This document shows, piece by piece, positions 50,801 to 60,327 of a stretch of DNA of 64,000 nucleotides. Under the pieces are notes generated by a model that had not been told where the DNA came from, searched no databases, and saw only the letters and a list, made by a program, of their open reading frames with translations. The position numbers and the translations under genes were made by a program. The number at the start of each line of letters is the position of its first letter. The first letter of the stretch is position 1. This stretch comes from Paenibacillus peoriae KCTC 3763 (lineage in GTDB: Bacteria; Bacillota; Bacilli; Paenibacillales; Paenibacillaceae), in NCBI RefSeq assembly GCF_000236805.1, contig NZ_AGFX01000021.1, positions 62,001 through 126,000 on the forward strand, read 5' to 3'.

Positions 50801-51933
50801 ACGTTTCCGAGCCGGGCACGTATATATTCAAGCTGACAGCCAATGATTCACTGCTGTCGGCGGAGGCTAAAGTCACTGTGGTAGCCGAACCGGCGGCTCC
50901 GCTGCTTGAACAGCTTGCGGTATACAAGTTTAACGAAACCAGCGGGTCTCTGGCAAAGGATTCATCGGACAGCGGCAATGATGCCACTGTCAAGGGAACC
51001 GTTGCATGGGCTGCGGGTAAGACAGGCAACGCTGTCAGCCTTAATGGCAAGGACAGCTATGTACAGCTTCCAGCGGGCATTGTGAGCCGGGCACAGCAAC
51101 TGACCGTATCCGGCTGGGTCAAAGCGAACAGCCTGAGCGATTATGTAAGAATTTTTGACTTCGGCTCCGGAACCAATGAGTATATGTTCCTGACCCCTAA
51201 AGTCGGGGACCGGATGTTATTTGCCATTACGAACCAGGGGAACGGACAGGGACAGGAACAGACGATTGATGCCCCTGTACTGCCGACAGGTGTATGGAAG
51301 CACGTTGCGGTCACGCTTTCGGGCTCCACAGGTATTTTGTATGTGGATGGGAAAGAAGTGGGACGCAACACCAGCCTGACCTTGAATCCGATCAGCCTTG
51401 GTCAGACCAAAAATAATTTTATCGGCAAGTCCCAGTACCCTGATCCGTATTTCAACGGTTTGGTGGATGAATTCCGTATCTACAGCCGTGCTTTGAATGC
51501 AAGCGAGGTGGCAGGTCTGGCCTCCGGTACAGCACAGAGTCTGGCGGTAGCCGGGAAAATCACCGCGCTCAAAGAAGTAAGTGTAACGACTCACGCGGGT
51601 GAAAAACCTGAACTGCCAAGCGTAGTGGAAGCTACGTATGGAGAAGACTCCACCCAATGGGTGGCTGTGGAGTGGGAGGATATAGATCCTGCACAATATG
51701 CTGCTCCGGGTTCATTTGAATTACAGGGCAAAGTAGAAGGGACAGAGCTGAAGGCGATTGCGAAGGTAACCGTCATTGAGGCCGGGGCCGCGGCTCAATC
51801 GGAAACTCCGGTTAGTCCGGGGACTCCAGCAGTCTCAGCAACTCCAGTAACCCCGCCAACTACGACATCCCAGGTCACATCTGCTTTACCGGCTTGGCCA
51901 ATCAGCTTCGCTAAATCAGTAGGGGCATTCTGA
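47889..51933 (+). CDS. Giant secreted DUF5695-like carbohydrate-active protein; frameshift in signal peptide
   Basis: AAAAGGAGG precedes ATG 47889, which begins a signal peptide (KLKGILAAFLF). A run of six Ts at 47922-47927 then throws the frame; with five Ts it would continue LTVASVLLLGAHKAEA into the 1330-residue body. A GTG at 47941 could start the body alone, but without a site and with half a signal peptide. The body resembles DUF5695 proteins: DAFPTEYVMN and DHQWLGELMFTYR near the start, then an alpha/alpha-barrel-like middle with GYWGWGDDWG and MGELTTPDI. A PKD/REJ-like domain (about 900-1000), a LamG-type lectin domain (about 1010-1205) and an Ig-like Big_4-type domain follow, then a Pro/Thr tail. 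Substrate unknown; the neighbours indicate a galactose-bearing glycan. Confidence 0.75.
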
Positions 51934-51968
51934 TTGGAAAGCAACAACGCATAGTCATGGCTAACCTT

Positions 51969-52010
51969 TCCCACCGTCACCTTCTTCTGCAAAGAGGGTG
52001 GCGGTGGGTA
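51969..52010 (+). terminator. GC-rich hairpin between the giant gene and GH4
   Basis: CCCACCGTCACC and GGTGGCGGTGGG arms with one mismatch. There is no T-run, so it more likely protects or partly attenuates the transcript than ends it. Confidence 0.4.
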
Positions 52011-52063
52011 TCCTTACATTTGGAGTGCGCAGCTGCGAATACAATGTGAATGGAGGAACGGGC

Positions 52064-53362
52064 ATGAGCAAGATTACATTTTTGGGTGCAGGCAGCACGG
52101 TATTTGCGAAAAATGTGCTTGGCGATTGTATGCTGACACCTGCCTTGCAGGGCTTCGAGCTGGCATTGTTCGATATTGACCCCGTAAGGCTGAAGGATTC
52201 GGAAAATATTTTATTGAATTTAAAAAAAACAACAGGGAGCACCTGTGTGATCCGCTCTTACACCGACCGCAAGGAAGCGCTGCGTGGAGCTGCCTATGTG
52301 GTAAATGCCATTCAGGTGGGTGGCTATGATCCGTGTACGATGACGGATTTTGAAATCCCCAAAAAGTACGGTCTGCGCCAAACGATTGCCGACACGGTTG
52401 GCATTGGCGGTATTTTTCGCAATTTGCGGACGATTCCGGTGATGCTCGACTTTGCAGCAGATGTGCGCGAGGTGTGCCCGGATGCATGGTTTCTCAATTA
52501 CACCAATCCGATGGCTGTACTGACGAATGTGATGAACATATACGGCGGTGTCCGTACGGTAGGGCTGTGTCATAGCGTGCAGGCGTGTATACCGGAGCTG
52601 TTCAAAAGCCTCGGGCTGGAGCAGGAAGGTGTGAAGGCCAAAATTGCAGGCATCAATCATATGGCGTGGCTGCTTGAAGTGAGCAAGGATGGCAAGGATT
52701 TATATCCTGAAATTAAAAAACGGGCCGCCGCCAAGCAGCAGGAGAAGCATCATGATATGGTGCGTTTTGAAATGATGCTGAAATTCGGTTATTACATTAC
52801 GGAATCGTCCGAGCATAATGCGGAATATCATCCGTATTTTATCAAACGGGCGTACCCTGAGCTGATCGAGCGCTTCAATATTCCTTTGGATGAATATCCT
52901 CGCCGCTGTGTGAGCCAGATTGAGCGATGGCAAACGATGCGCGAAGAGCTTTTGGGCAATCAGGATCTGCGTCATGAACGGTCGAACGAATATGCTTCGT
53001 ATATTTTGGAGGCCATCGAAACGGATCGGCCTTTTGCCATCGGCGGCAATGTGATGAACACAGGTTTAATTACCAATCTGCCGAAGGAAGCCTGTGTGGA
53101 GGTGCCTTGTCTGGTCAAGCGGAGCGGGATCATGCCAACCTTTGTCGGAGATTTGCCGCCCCAATGCGCTGCGCTGAACCGGACGAATATTAATACACAG
53201 CTGTTGACGATTGAAGCAGCGATCACGGGGAAAAAAGAGCATATTTATCATGCTGCCATGCTGGACCCGCACACATCAGCCGAGCTGTCCATGGATGATA
53301 TTGTTTCTCTGTGCGATGACCTGATTGCGGCCCATGGAAAATGGCTCCCAGTCTATGTGTAA
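52064..53362 (+). CDS. melA: GH4 alpha-galactosidase (MelA type)
   Basis: This 432-residue protein is a cytoplasmic NAD+- and metal-dependent glycosidase. Visible are the Rossmann start KITFLGAGSTVFAKN, FDIDPVRL, NYTNPMAVLT, the metal-binding Cys in LCHSVQ and the His in AGINHMAW. The CHSVQ form is that of the MelA subgroup, which hydrolyses alpha-galactosides by an oxidation-elimination path. ATG 52064 follows TGGAGG; the frame is open further up without a site. It is followed by the sensor kinase gene after only 13 bases. Confidence 0.9.
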   Translation: MSKITFLGAGSTVFAKNVLGDCMLTPALQGFELALFDIDPVRLKDSENILLNLKKTTGSTCVIRSYTDRKEALRGAAYVVNAIQVGGYDPCTMTDFEIPKKYGLRQTIADTVGIGGIFRNLRTIPVMLDFAADVREVCPDAWFLNYTNPMAVLTNVMNIYGGVRTVGLCHSVQACIPELFKSLGLEQEGVKAKIAGINHMAWLLEVSKDGKDLYPEIKKRAAAKQQEKHHDMVRFEMMLKFGYYITESSEHNAEYHPYFIKRAYPELIERFNIPLDEYPRRCVSQIERWQTMREELLGNQDLRHERSNEYASYILEAIETDRPFAIGGNVMNTGLITNLPKEACVEVPCLVKRSGIMPTFVGDLPPQCAALNRTNINTQLLTIEAAITGKKEHIYHAAMLDPHTSAELSMDDIVSLCDDLIAAHGKWLPVYV

Positions 53363-53375
53363 GGGAGGCGGCTGA

Positions 53376-55202
53376 ATGGGAGGCCGGGGTCGTCAAAAGT
53401 TCGCCGGAATTCCTACGATCCGTGGGAAATTCATTGTACTGACGCTGGTGCTCACCGTCTTTCCGATGGTGGTGCAGACCTTTACCTTTTACCGGATCGC
53501 GGCCCACTCCCTTGGTGAAAAGTCAGAAGCGCTGGCTATGCAGTCCCGGCAAATGAGTGAAAATTACGTCAACGCCACGCTCTCCGATTTGAACGATCTG
53601 ACCAATGCCATTCTCAGCAATCCTGATGTGCAGGCTACGCTGGAGACCAAGCCGGAAGACGATTATGAATACTTGCGGAACGATGAAACACTCAGCATGG
53701 TCGTTCGAACGCAAACCCAGACCAAGCCGTATATCACGTCCTCTTTCATATATGCCGCCAATGGCGGGCTCAAGCATTCTCTGTATCAGGGGAATGCTTC
53801 GGTCCGCTTTGGCGGCCTTCCTACATTAGAGGAAGCACGTGTGTATTATCGCCGCCTGCTCACGGAACGGCCGATGATGTGGATGGCTCATTCGCCGTTT
53901 GAATCTGGACGCGGAATGGAGGAGGATCGCATATATGTCGGGAAGCTGCTTCGAAAAACGACGGGAGACTATGCGCCGCTTGGATTTTTGCTGCTGGAAA
54001 TTGACAAGGCCAGTCTGTTCAGGGGACTTGCTTTCCATGAAACAGATGGCAATACCCAGATGTGGGTGCTGGATCAGGAGGGCGAGCCTGTATACCGATT
54101 GCCGGAGCAGGGCGTTGCGGATGAGTCGCTGCTGCGGGAGATTGCCCAATCCGCTGTGGACAAACCCGTGCTTACGAAGGACTGGAGAGCATGGAACGGG
54201 CGACAGACGATGATCTCCTATGGTCCGTTAAATGAAGGGCAATGGACGTTGCTGCAAAAAGTCGACCAATCCGTGCTGTTCGAGGACGCCCGGCAGATTG
54301 GTGCCTGGACCATCTGGACTTTTCTAATTGCACTGGTGCTGGGGTGGATGCTGTCTTATCGGCTGAGTGATACGATTCGTCGTCCGCTGCTTCAGCTGAG
54401 CCGATTAATGGCGGTGGATGGGAGTGTGGAAGAAACAGGATCAGCCAACGATCAAGAAGCTCCTGCTCCCGTTGTGTTTAACCCCAAGGATGAGGTGGGG
54501 CAGATCGGGGAGCGTTTTCTTTATATGATGCAAAAAAATCATGAGCTGTACGGACAGGTGTACGAAGCATTACTGTCACGCAAGCAGGCGGAGTTTCGTG
54601 CGCTTCAGGCGCAGATTAATCCGCATTTTTTGTACAACACGCTGGAATCGCTCAAGGGAATGGCACTGGCAAATGGGCAACGGGATATGGCAGAGGTGAT
54701 TGGGGCGTTTGGCAAATGTTTTCGCATCTCGCTAAGTTATGGACGGGAGCAAATAAGCCTGGGACAGGAGGTCGAGCACGTAAGCGCCTATGTGAAGGTG
54801 CAGCAGTTCAGATTTAGAAATTCGTTCGAATGGATTTGCGAGGTGGAGGAGGATATTTGCGAATTTTACGTCCCCAAGCTCATCCTCCAGCCACTCGTTG
54901 AAAATGCCATTTACCACGGGTTAAAAGGTCGTACCGACCGTGGATATATCATGTTATCCGGTACGCGGGAAGGTAATGCGTTGCGTTTAACGGTGAGTGA
55001 TGACGGGGACGGTATTGGAGCCGAGCGTCTGGACGATATTCGGAAATCGCTGGAGGCCGAGCGGGGGAGTACGATTGGCTTTGGGCTGCGCAATGTACAT
55101 GAGCGTCTTCGACATTATGGTCCGCAGTATGGGCTGTCCGTAACGAGTGAGCCGGGCCAGTACACCTCGGTTACTTTGCTGGCACCGCTTCGAACTGAAT
55201 AA
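53376..55202 (+). CDS. YesM-type sensor histidine kinase
   Basis: The 608-residue kinase has two membrane segments (about 20-40 and 310-330) flanking a large extracellular sensor domain, then a HAMP-like linker. The His_kinase domain has ALQAQINPHFLYNTLESL (phospho-His417) and the HATPase with PLVENAIYHGL and DDGDGIG. Kinases of this class pair with YesN-type regulators and respond to oligosaccharides, often with the help of a sugar-binding protein. The start has AAGGGAGGCGG. Confidence 0.94.
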   Translation: MGGRGRQKFAGIPTIRGKFIVLTLVLTVFPMVVQTFTFYRIAAHSLGEKSEALAMQSRQMSENYVNATLSDLNDLTNAILSNPDVQATLETKPEDDYEYLRNDETLSMVVRTQTQTKPYITSSFIYAANGGLKHSLYQGNASVRFGGLPTLEEARVYYRRLLTERPMMWMAHSPFESGRGMEEDRIYVGKLLRKTTGDYAPLGFLLLEIDKASLFRGLAFHETDGNTQMWVLDQEGEPVYRLPEQGVADESLLREIAQSAVDKPVLTKDWRAWNGRQTMISYGPLNEGQWTLLQKVDQSVLFEDARQIGAWTIWTFLIALVLGWMLSYRLSDTIRRPLLQLSRLMAVDGSVEETGSANDQEAPAPVVFNPKDEVGQIGERFLYMMQKNHELYGQVYEALLSRKQAEFRALQAQINPHFLYNTLESLKGMALANGQRDMAEVIGAFGKCFRISLSYGREQISLGQEVEHVSAYVKVQQFRFRNSFEWICEVEEDICEFYVPKLILQPLVENAIYHGLKGRTDRGYIMLSGTREGNALRLTVSDDGDGIGAERLDDIRKSLEAERGSTIGFGLRNVHERLRHYGPQYGLSVTSEPGQYTSVTLLAPLRTE

Positions 55203-55218
55203 GGAAGGGGGAAAATGC

Positions 55219-56808
55219 ATGTACCGGCTGCTGATTGTGGACGACGAATATCACATTCGGGAAGGACTCAAGCTGATGGTGGCAGAAAGCGGCCTGTCTG
55301 TGGAAATCAGTGATGTAGCAAGTGACGGCGAGACGGCATTGCGTTTGTATGCGGAGCGGCGACCGGACATGATTTTACTGGATATTAATTTGCCGGATAT
55401 GAGCGGGCTGGACATAGCCCAAGCCATTCGGGAAAAGGATCAGCAGACGCCTCTGTTATTTCTGACAGGCTACGAATCCGTAGCCTACATTCGTCAGGCG
55501 GTTTCGCTTCAGGCCGTCGATTATCTGCTCAAGCCTGTGACCAGCGGGGATTTTGAAGCGGCCCTGCGGCGAGCAGAGGACCGGATCGTGCAATGGCGAA
55601 GAAGCGAGGAGGAGGCCATTCACCGTCATCGTTCATCGGAGCCATTGTACAGGGAGCATCTGCTACTGGATCTGTTGCAGCAGCGGCGCCCCGCAGCTGA
55701 GGTCAAACGGGAGCTGGATGGGCTGGGGCTCTTCGAGACAGGCGGGCCGCCATATACGGTCCTGTGCTGCGAGCTGGAGGAGCCGGAGCAGCAGGAAGCA
55801 ACCGCTACAAGCGAGCTGCACGGCTGCAAGGAGGGAAGCAGCCATCTATTCGCCAAGCTGGCCTGGGAGGCTGCGGCGGCAGCCGGAGCGAAGGCATACG
55901 GTGCGGCGGTTTCCCGCGACCGCCGGGTCGTGCTGCTGGCGGCAGCATCTTGCCGGGCGGCGGAGCGGGCGGCACAGCAGATCCGGCAGGCGGTGCAGGA
56001 GCGGCTAAACCGGGCGGTGTCCATCGGGATTAGCCGTCCTGTAGGGCGGCCGGAGCAGCTCCCCGCAGCGTATGAGGAAGCTGTGCAGGCGGCGGAGCAT
56101 CGGGGCTGGGTCGGCTACAGCCAGATCATCCCCTATGAGAGCATTCAGGCAGCCGAGCCGAACAGCAGTCATTTGCTGGAGAAGGAACTGCTGATGATTA
56201 CGGAAATTCGGGCAGGCAATGATGCTGCCGTACATGCCATTTTACAGGAATGGTCAGGACAATTGGCAGGGCTGCCTGTCAAGCAGGTGAAAATGATCGT
56301 CACCCAGCTTGTGCTGTTCGTTATGCGTATCGTCCAGAGTGATGCATCCGTATTTAAAATGTCCATGCAGGAGCAGGACCCGCTGCTGGAGCTGTCCCGC
56401 TTGCGGCACGGACCCGAGATGATCGACTATGTATCCCGCTATTTTGTCCGGGTCGGTCGTCATGTCCGGGAAGCGCGCGAGAAGGGGATTCCGCGCAAAT
56501 TTCAACGGGCCAAGGAGTGGATTCGTGAGCATCTTCAGGAGGATGGCGGCCTGAACAGCCTTGCGGCTTACATGAATATGAGCCCCAAATATTTGAGCGC
56601 CCGTTTCAAGCAGGTCACGGGGGAGAGCTTTGCTGAGTACCAGACCCGCGTCCGCTTTGAGCGTGCGCGTGAGCTGCTGCTGGACACGAACCGGAAGGTG
56701 GCTGAGGTGGCCGAGATTGTGGGATTTTCGGATACGAATTATTTTAGCATCGCCTTCAAAAAACATACTGGACTGACCCCGACGGAGTTTCGTAGAACAT
56801 TTTTGTAA
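55219..56808 (+). CDS. YesN-type response regulator with AraC DNA-binding domain
   Basis: The 529-residue protein has a receiver domain (RLLIVDDEYHIREGL, phospho-Asp55 in LLDINLPDMSG, conserved Lys in YLLKPV), a middle region, and a C-terminal AraC pair of HTHs ending EVAEIVGFSDTNYFSIAFKKHTGLTPTEFRRTF. The middle part (about 165-300) is Ala/Arg/Gly-rich with high GC and may be expanded. ATG 55219 follows GGAAGGGGG. It should activate the surrounding sugar genes together with the kinase. Confidence 0.94.
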   Translation: MYRLLIVDDEYHIREGLKLMVAESGLSVEISDVASDGETALRLYAERRPDMILLDINLPDMSGLDIAQAIREKDQQTPLLFLTGYESVAYIRQAVSLQAVDYLLKPVTSGDFEAALRRAEDRIVQWRRSEEEAIHRHRSSEPLYREHLLLDLLQQRRPAAEVKRELDGLGLFETGGPPYTVLCCELEEPEQQEATATSELHGCKEGSSHLFAKLAWEAAAAAGAKAYGAAVSRDRRVVLLAAASCRAAERAAQQIRQAVQERLNRAVSIGISRPVGRPEQLPAAYEEAVQAAEHRGWVGYSQIIPYESIQAAEPNSSHLLEKELLMITEIRAGNDAAVHAILQEWSGQLAGLPVKQVKMIVTQLVLFVMRIVQSDASVFKMSMQEQDPLLELSRLRHGPEMIDYVSRYFVRVGRHVREAREKGIPRKFQRAKEWIREHLQEDGGLNSLAAYMNMSPKYLSARFKQVTGESFAEYQTRVRFERARELLLDTNRKVAEVAEIVGFSDTNYFSIAFKKHTGLTPTEFRRTFL

Positions 56809-56840
56809 ACGCGCTGTTAAAAAAATCATACCAAAACAAA

Positions 56841-56879
56841 GAGAGTCTGGAGTCGTTGGGTGGTCGGCTCCAGACTCTC
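56841..56879. promoter_or_regulatory. Perfect 12-base-pair hairpin between regulator and transporter genes
   Basis: GAGAGTCTGGAG and CTCCAGACTCTC pair without mismatch around a 15-base loop. No T-run follows, so it is not a classic terminator. It could stabilise the downstream transporter mRNA or mark a processing site. Confidence 0.55.
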
Positions 56880-56931
56880 GGCGCATAATAGGCTTGTAAG
56901 GAGAATCCAGTTCAGGAAGGGGCCGGTTGAT

Positions 56932-58287
56932 TTGCTGAAACGAAGGTTACGGACATGGGTGGCTCTTATAATGACGGCGATCTTGGCAGGACTGACGGCT
57001 TGCAGCGGCAATGCGGGCGAACCGGTCAATCCGAATGCGGTCGAGCTCAAGTTCATGTACTGGGGAAGTAATGATGAGAAGCAGGCAATGGAAAAGATGA
57101 TTCAAAGCTTTAATGCATCCCACCCCAATATCCGGGTAAAGGGCGAGCATGTCCCTGGTGACTATACGACCAAAATTAACACGTTAATGGCCGCTAATCA
57201 GCTTCCCGATATCGCCTACCTGGGCGATTCGCTCACGATGAAATGGGCAAGTGAAGGCAGACTCCTGGATTTATCCTCCTATTATGATGAATATCCCGAA
57301 TTAAAAAACAAGCTTAAATCCTCCTATCTCTACAGTGAACCCGGCAAGTCTATCGGCAATTATACCGCCTTGGAAGTGATGCAGTTGTTTTACAACAAGG
57401 AGCTGTTCTCAGAAGCGGGTGTACCTGTCCCTCCGGCCGATCCTCAAAAAGCGTGGACATGGGATGAATTTCTGGAGATTGCCAAAAAGCTGACCAAGGA
57501 TCAGAATGGCAAGCATCCCGGCGAAAGCGGCTTTGATCCGAAAAATATTGTGCAATACGGCTTTGCCTTCGGCAACGACCGCAGCTCCTGGGGACCGCTC
57601 CTGGCGAGCAATGGTGGAGATTTGACCGACAAAACGGGCAAGAAGTACACCCTGAACCGTCCCGAGTCGGTGGAGGTATTTCAGAAGCTGCAGGATCTGG
57701 TTTTCAAGGAGCATGTTGCTCCCGATTTGATCCAGCAGCAGGACATGCCGTCCAATACGATTCGGCTTCAGACGAGAAAAGTCGCCATGGTGGTGGACGG
57801 GACGTGGTCCCTGCTTGATTTTTCGAACAACAAGCAGCTGCAATGGAGTATCGGCGTATTGCCGAAGCTGAAGGAACCCAAAACGATGATCGTTGCCGGG
57901 GCCACCGTCATTTTCCAGAGCACCAAGCATCCGAAGGAAGCACTCGAATTTTATTTGTACCACAACAATCCGGAAAAGGTGGACCTGTTCAAGTCCGGTC
58001 TGTGGATGCCTATCGAGGAAAAATATTATACCGATGAGCAGGCCATCCAGTCATGGACGAATAATGCGGCCCATCCGCCAGAATTTCGGCAGGCAGGCAT
58101 TGAGTATGCCAGAGACTACGCCATCAAGCCGTCTACCTCTACACTGCGCAACTGGCCGGATATCGGTTCCAAGCTGACCCCGGGGCTGGATCTGATCTGG
58201 ACGAATAAGAAGACGCCGCAGCAGGCATTGGATGAACTGGAGCCTATTATTCAGCCGTTGCTCCAGGGAGTCTATCCGGATGAATAA
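56932..58287 (+). CDS. Sugar ABC transporter substrate-binding lipoprotein
   Basis: TTG 56932 behind GGAAGGGGCC gives 451 residues with a lipoprotein signal (LKRRLRTWVALIMTAILAGL, lipobox LTAC). The mature part is a family-1 sugar-binding fold: VELKFMYWGSNDEKQAMEKMI, then IAYLGDSLTMKWASEGRLLDLS and the hinge-side GTWSLLDFSNNK. Such proteins bind oligosaccharides. The next two genes encode permeases; no ATPase gene is here, as is common for transporters using a shared MsmX-type ATPase. Confidence 0.9.
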   Translation: MLKRRLRTWVALIMTAILAGLTACSGNAGEPVNPNAVELKFMYWGSNDEKQAMEKMIQSFNASHPNIRVKGEHVPGDYTTKINTLMAANQLPDIAYLGDSLTMKWASEGRLLDLSSYYDEYPELKNKLKSSYLYSEPGKSIGNYTALEVMQLFYNKELFSEAGVPVPPADPQKAWTWDEFLEIAKKLTKDQNGKHPGESGFDPKNIVQYGFAFGNDRSSWGPLLASNGGDLTDKTGKKYTLNRPESVEVFQKLQDLVFKEHVAPDLIQQQDMPSNTIRLQTRKVAMVVDGTWSLLDFSNNKQLQWSIGVLPKLKEPKTMIVAGATVIFQSTKHPKEALEFYLYHNNPEKVDLFKSGLWMPIEEKYYTDEQAIQSWTNNAAHPPEFRQAGIEYARDYAIKPSTSTLRNWPDIGSKLTPGLDLIWTNKKTPQQALDELEPIIQPLLQGVYPDE

Positions 58288-58320
58288 ATCGGCAGCACAG
58301 CTGCGAAAGGAGATTGGTCC

Positions 58321-59226
58321 ATGAGGCGGCAGCAATCAGGAATGATGCGCATGGAGCGTAACTGGGGTCTGTTGTTCGCGCTTCCTGCCATTCTCGGACT
58401 ACTCATATTTACGATTGGGCCAATTACCGCCTCATTCATATTCAGCCTGACCGACTGGACTATTGGCGGCCAGATGAGCTTTGTAGGGCTGGAGAATTAT
58501 CGGACCATTCTGACCAAGGATACAACCTTTTCCCAATCCATGTTTGTGACCACGTATTATGCGCTGGGCAGCGTGCCTCTTGGCTTGACGGCGGCTTTTA
58601 ACATTGCGCTGTTGTTGAATCAAAAGGTGAAGGGCCTATCGATATTCCGCACGATTTATTATTTACCCACCATTGTGCCAAGTATCGCGAATACGATGCT
58701 GTGGCTGTGGATGTTCAACCCGGATTTTGGTTTGCTGAATTCGCTGTTGGAGAGTGTTGGACTGCCAGGCAGCAAGTGGATTTATGACGAAAGCACTGCG
58801 ATACCCTCCCTGATTATGATGAGCACCTGGGGGATCGGGAACACGGTCATTATCTTTTTGGCAGGACTCCAGTCGGTTCCCACCCATCTGTATGAAGCTG
58901 CTGAGGTGGATGGCGGCAATCTGTGGCACAAATTCTTTCATATTACCATTCCTTCAATGACACCCACCATTTTCTTCAATTTGGTCATGTCTTTAATCGG
59001 CACCTTTCAGGCCTTCAATCAGGCGTACGTGATGACCAAAGGAGGACCCAACAATGCAACCCTGTTCTACGTGTTTTACTTATGGCGTACGGCCTTTACG
59101 GAGACCAAAATCGGCTATGCCTCAGCGCTGGCCTGGATCTTATTTTTCGTCATTATGGTGCTGACCGTCCTGATTTTCTCCACGTCCAAAAAGTGGGTTC
59201 ACTATGAAGGAGGGGAACGATCATGA
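58321..59226 (+). CDS. Sugar ABC transporter permease (MsmF-type)
   Basis: This protein has 301 residues, six membrane segments and the EAA-type loop YEAAEVDGGNLWHKFFHITIP near residue 195. It is the first permease of the heterodimer. AAAGGAG precedes ATG, and the stop overlaps the next start as ATGA. Confidence 0.94.
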   Translation: MRRQQSGMMRMERNWGLLFALPAILGLLIFTIGPITASFIFSLTDWTIGGQMSFVGLENYRTILTKDTTFSQSMFVTTYYALGSVPLGLTAAFNIALLLNQKVKGLSIFRTIYYLPTIVPSIANTMLWLWMFNPDFGLLNSLLESVGLPGSKWIYDESTAIPSLIMMSTWGIGNTVIIFLAGLQSVPTHLYEAAEVDGGNLWHKFFHITIPSMTPTIFFNLVMSLIGTFQAFNQAYVMTKGGPNNATLFYVFYLWRTAFTETKIGYASALAWILFFVIMVLTVLIFSTSKKWVHYEGGERS

Positions 59227-60149
59227 GCCAGATCACTTCTGCTGCCCATGCTTCCGAAGCACCGCAGCATCCGCCTCCACAGCCTGAACGCTCCCGCAGT
59301 CCTGCACCCGCTACCCGTGCCAAGTCCTTCCCAATCAGTCGTATTCTGCTGTACATTGTTTTAATCTTGGGCAGTATTTTGATGCTGTTGCCGTTTGTAT
59401 GGCTTATTCGCAGCTCTCTGATGGGGACCTCGCAAATTTTTGTGTTCCCGCCACAGTGGATACCGTCTCCTTTTCAATGGAGCAATTACCCGGAGGCCCT
59501 GACTTCGGTGCCATTCGGTAGGTATTTTATGAATACGTTCCTGATTGAGGTGTGTGTGCTGACAGGTGTGATGTTGACCTCGATTGTATCGGCGTTTACG
59601 TTTGCCCGTCTGCGCTGGCCTGGACGCAATCTGATCTTTTCCCTGCTGATCGGGTCGATGATGCTGCCGTACGCGGTGACGCTGATTCCCACCTTCGTCA
59701 TGTGGCGTGAGCTGGGGGGGCTGAACACCTTTCTGCCGCTGATTGTTCCAGCATGGTTTGGCGGGGGAGCATTTAATATCTTTTTGATGCGCCAGTTCAT
59801 GCTGACGATCCCGCGTGATCTGGATGAAGCGGCTTATATGGACGGAGGCACACCTCTGACCGTGCTATGGCGTGTCATTGTTCCCTTATCTTCGCCCGCA
59901 TTGATCGTGATCGGGATATTTACATTTATTGATGTGTGGAACGATTTTTTGGGCCCGATTATTTATTTGAGTGACGAAAAGCATTTTACGCTGGCGCTGG
60001 GATTGGCGACTTTTCGCGGGCTGAACAATACGAACTGGCCTTATCTGATGGCGGCTTCCAGTACCATTTTGGCTCCCATCGTTCTCATTTTCTTTATCGG
60101 ACAACGATATTTTATTGAAGGCATCACACTGACAGGCATCAAAGGCTAG
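59223..60149 (+). CDS. Sugar ABC transporter permease (MsmG-type)
   Basis: This protein has 308 residues. A Pro/Ser/Ala-rich cytoplasmic N-terminus of about 35 residues precedes six membrane segments, and the EAA loop reads LDEAAYMDGGTPLTVLWRVIVPLSSP. It is coupled to the upstream permease by a four-base overlap. The 178 bases after it show no gene and no terminator. Confidence 0.94.
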   Translation: MSQITSAAHASEAPQHPPPQPERSRSPAPATRAKSFPISRILLYIVLILGSILMLLPFVWLIRSSLMGTSQIFVFPPQWIPSPFQWSNYPEALTSVPFGRYFMNTFLIEVCVLTGVMLTSIVSAFTFARLRWPGRNLIFSLLIGSMMLPYAVTLIPTFVMWRELGGLNTFLPLIVPAWFGGGAFNIFLMRQFMLTIPRDLDEAAYMDGGTPLTVLWRVIVPLSSPALIVIGIFTFIDVWNDFLGPIIYLSDEKHFTLALGLATFRGLNNTNWPYLMAASSTILAPIVLIFFIGQRYFIEGITLTGIKG

Positions 60150-60327
60150 CAGGAAGCTGGAACTGGAATGAGCTTGAGTATTGGGGAAATGAGCAGGGAC
60201 AGTGGATGCAGCAAGAGCTACGGGAGGGCAGCAGCTAGAAGAGGATGAATGGGTTCAAAGGTATGCGGTGGATCGTGTGCCAAGGCGTATTACTTGAAAA
60301 GGAATATGGAGCAGGGAGGCAGTGCGA

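Noticed and set aside
55626-56024. Antisense and shifted frames inside the response regulator middle region
   Set aside because: High local GC leaves frames open by chance; composition is Arg/Ala/Ser-rich and not gene-like.
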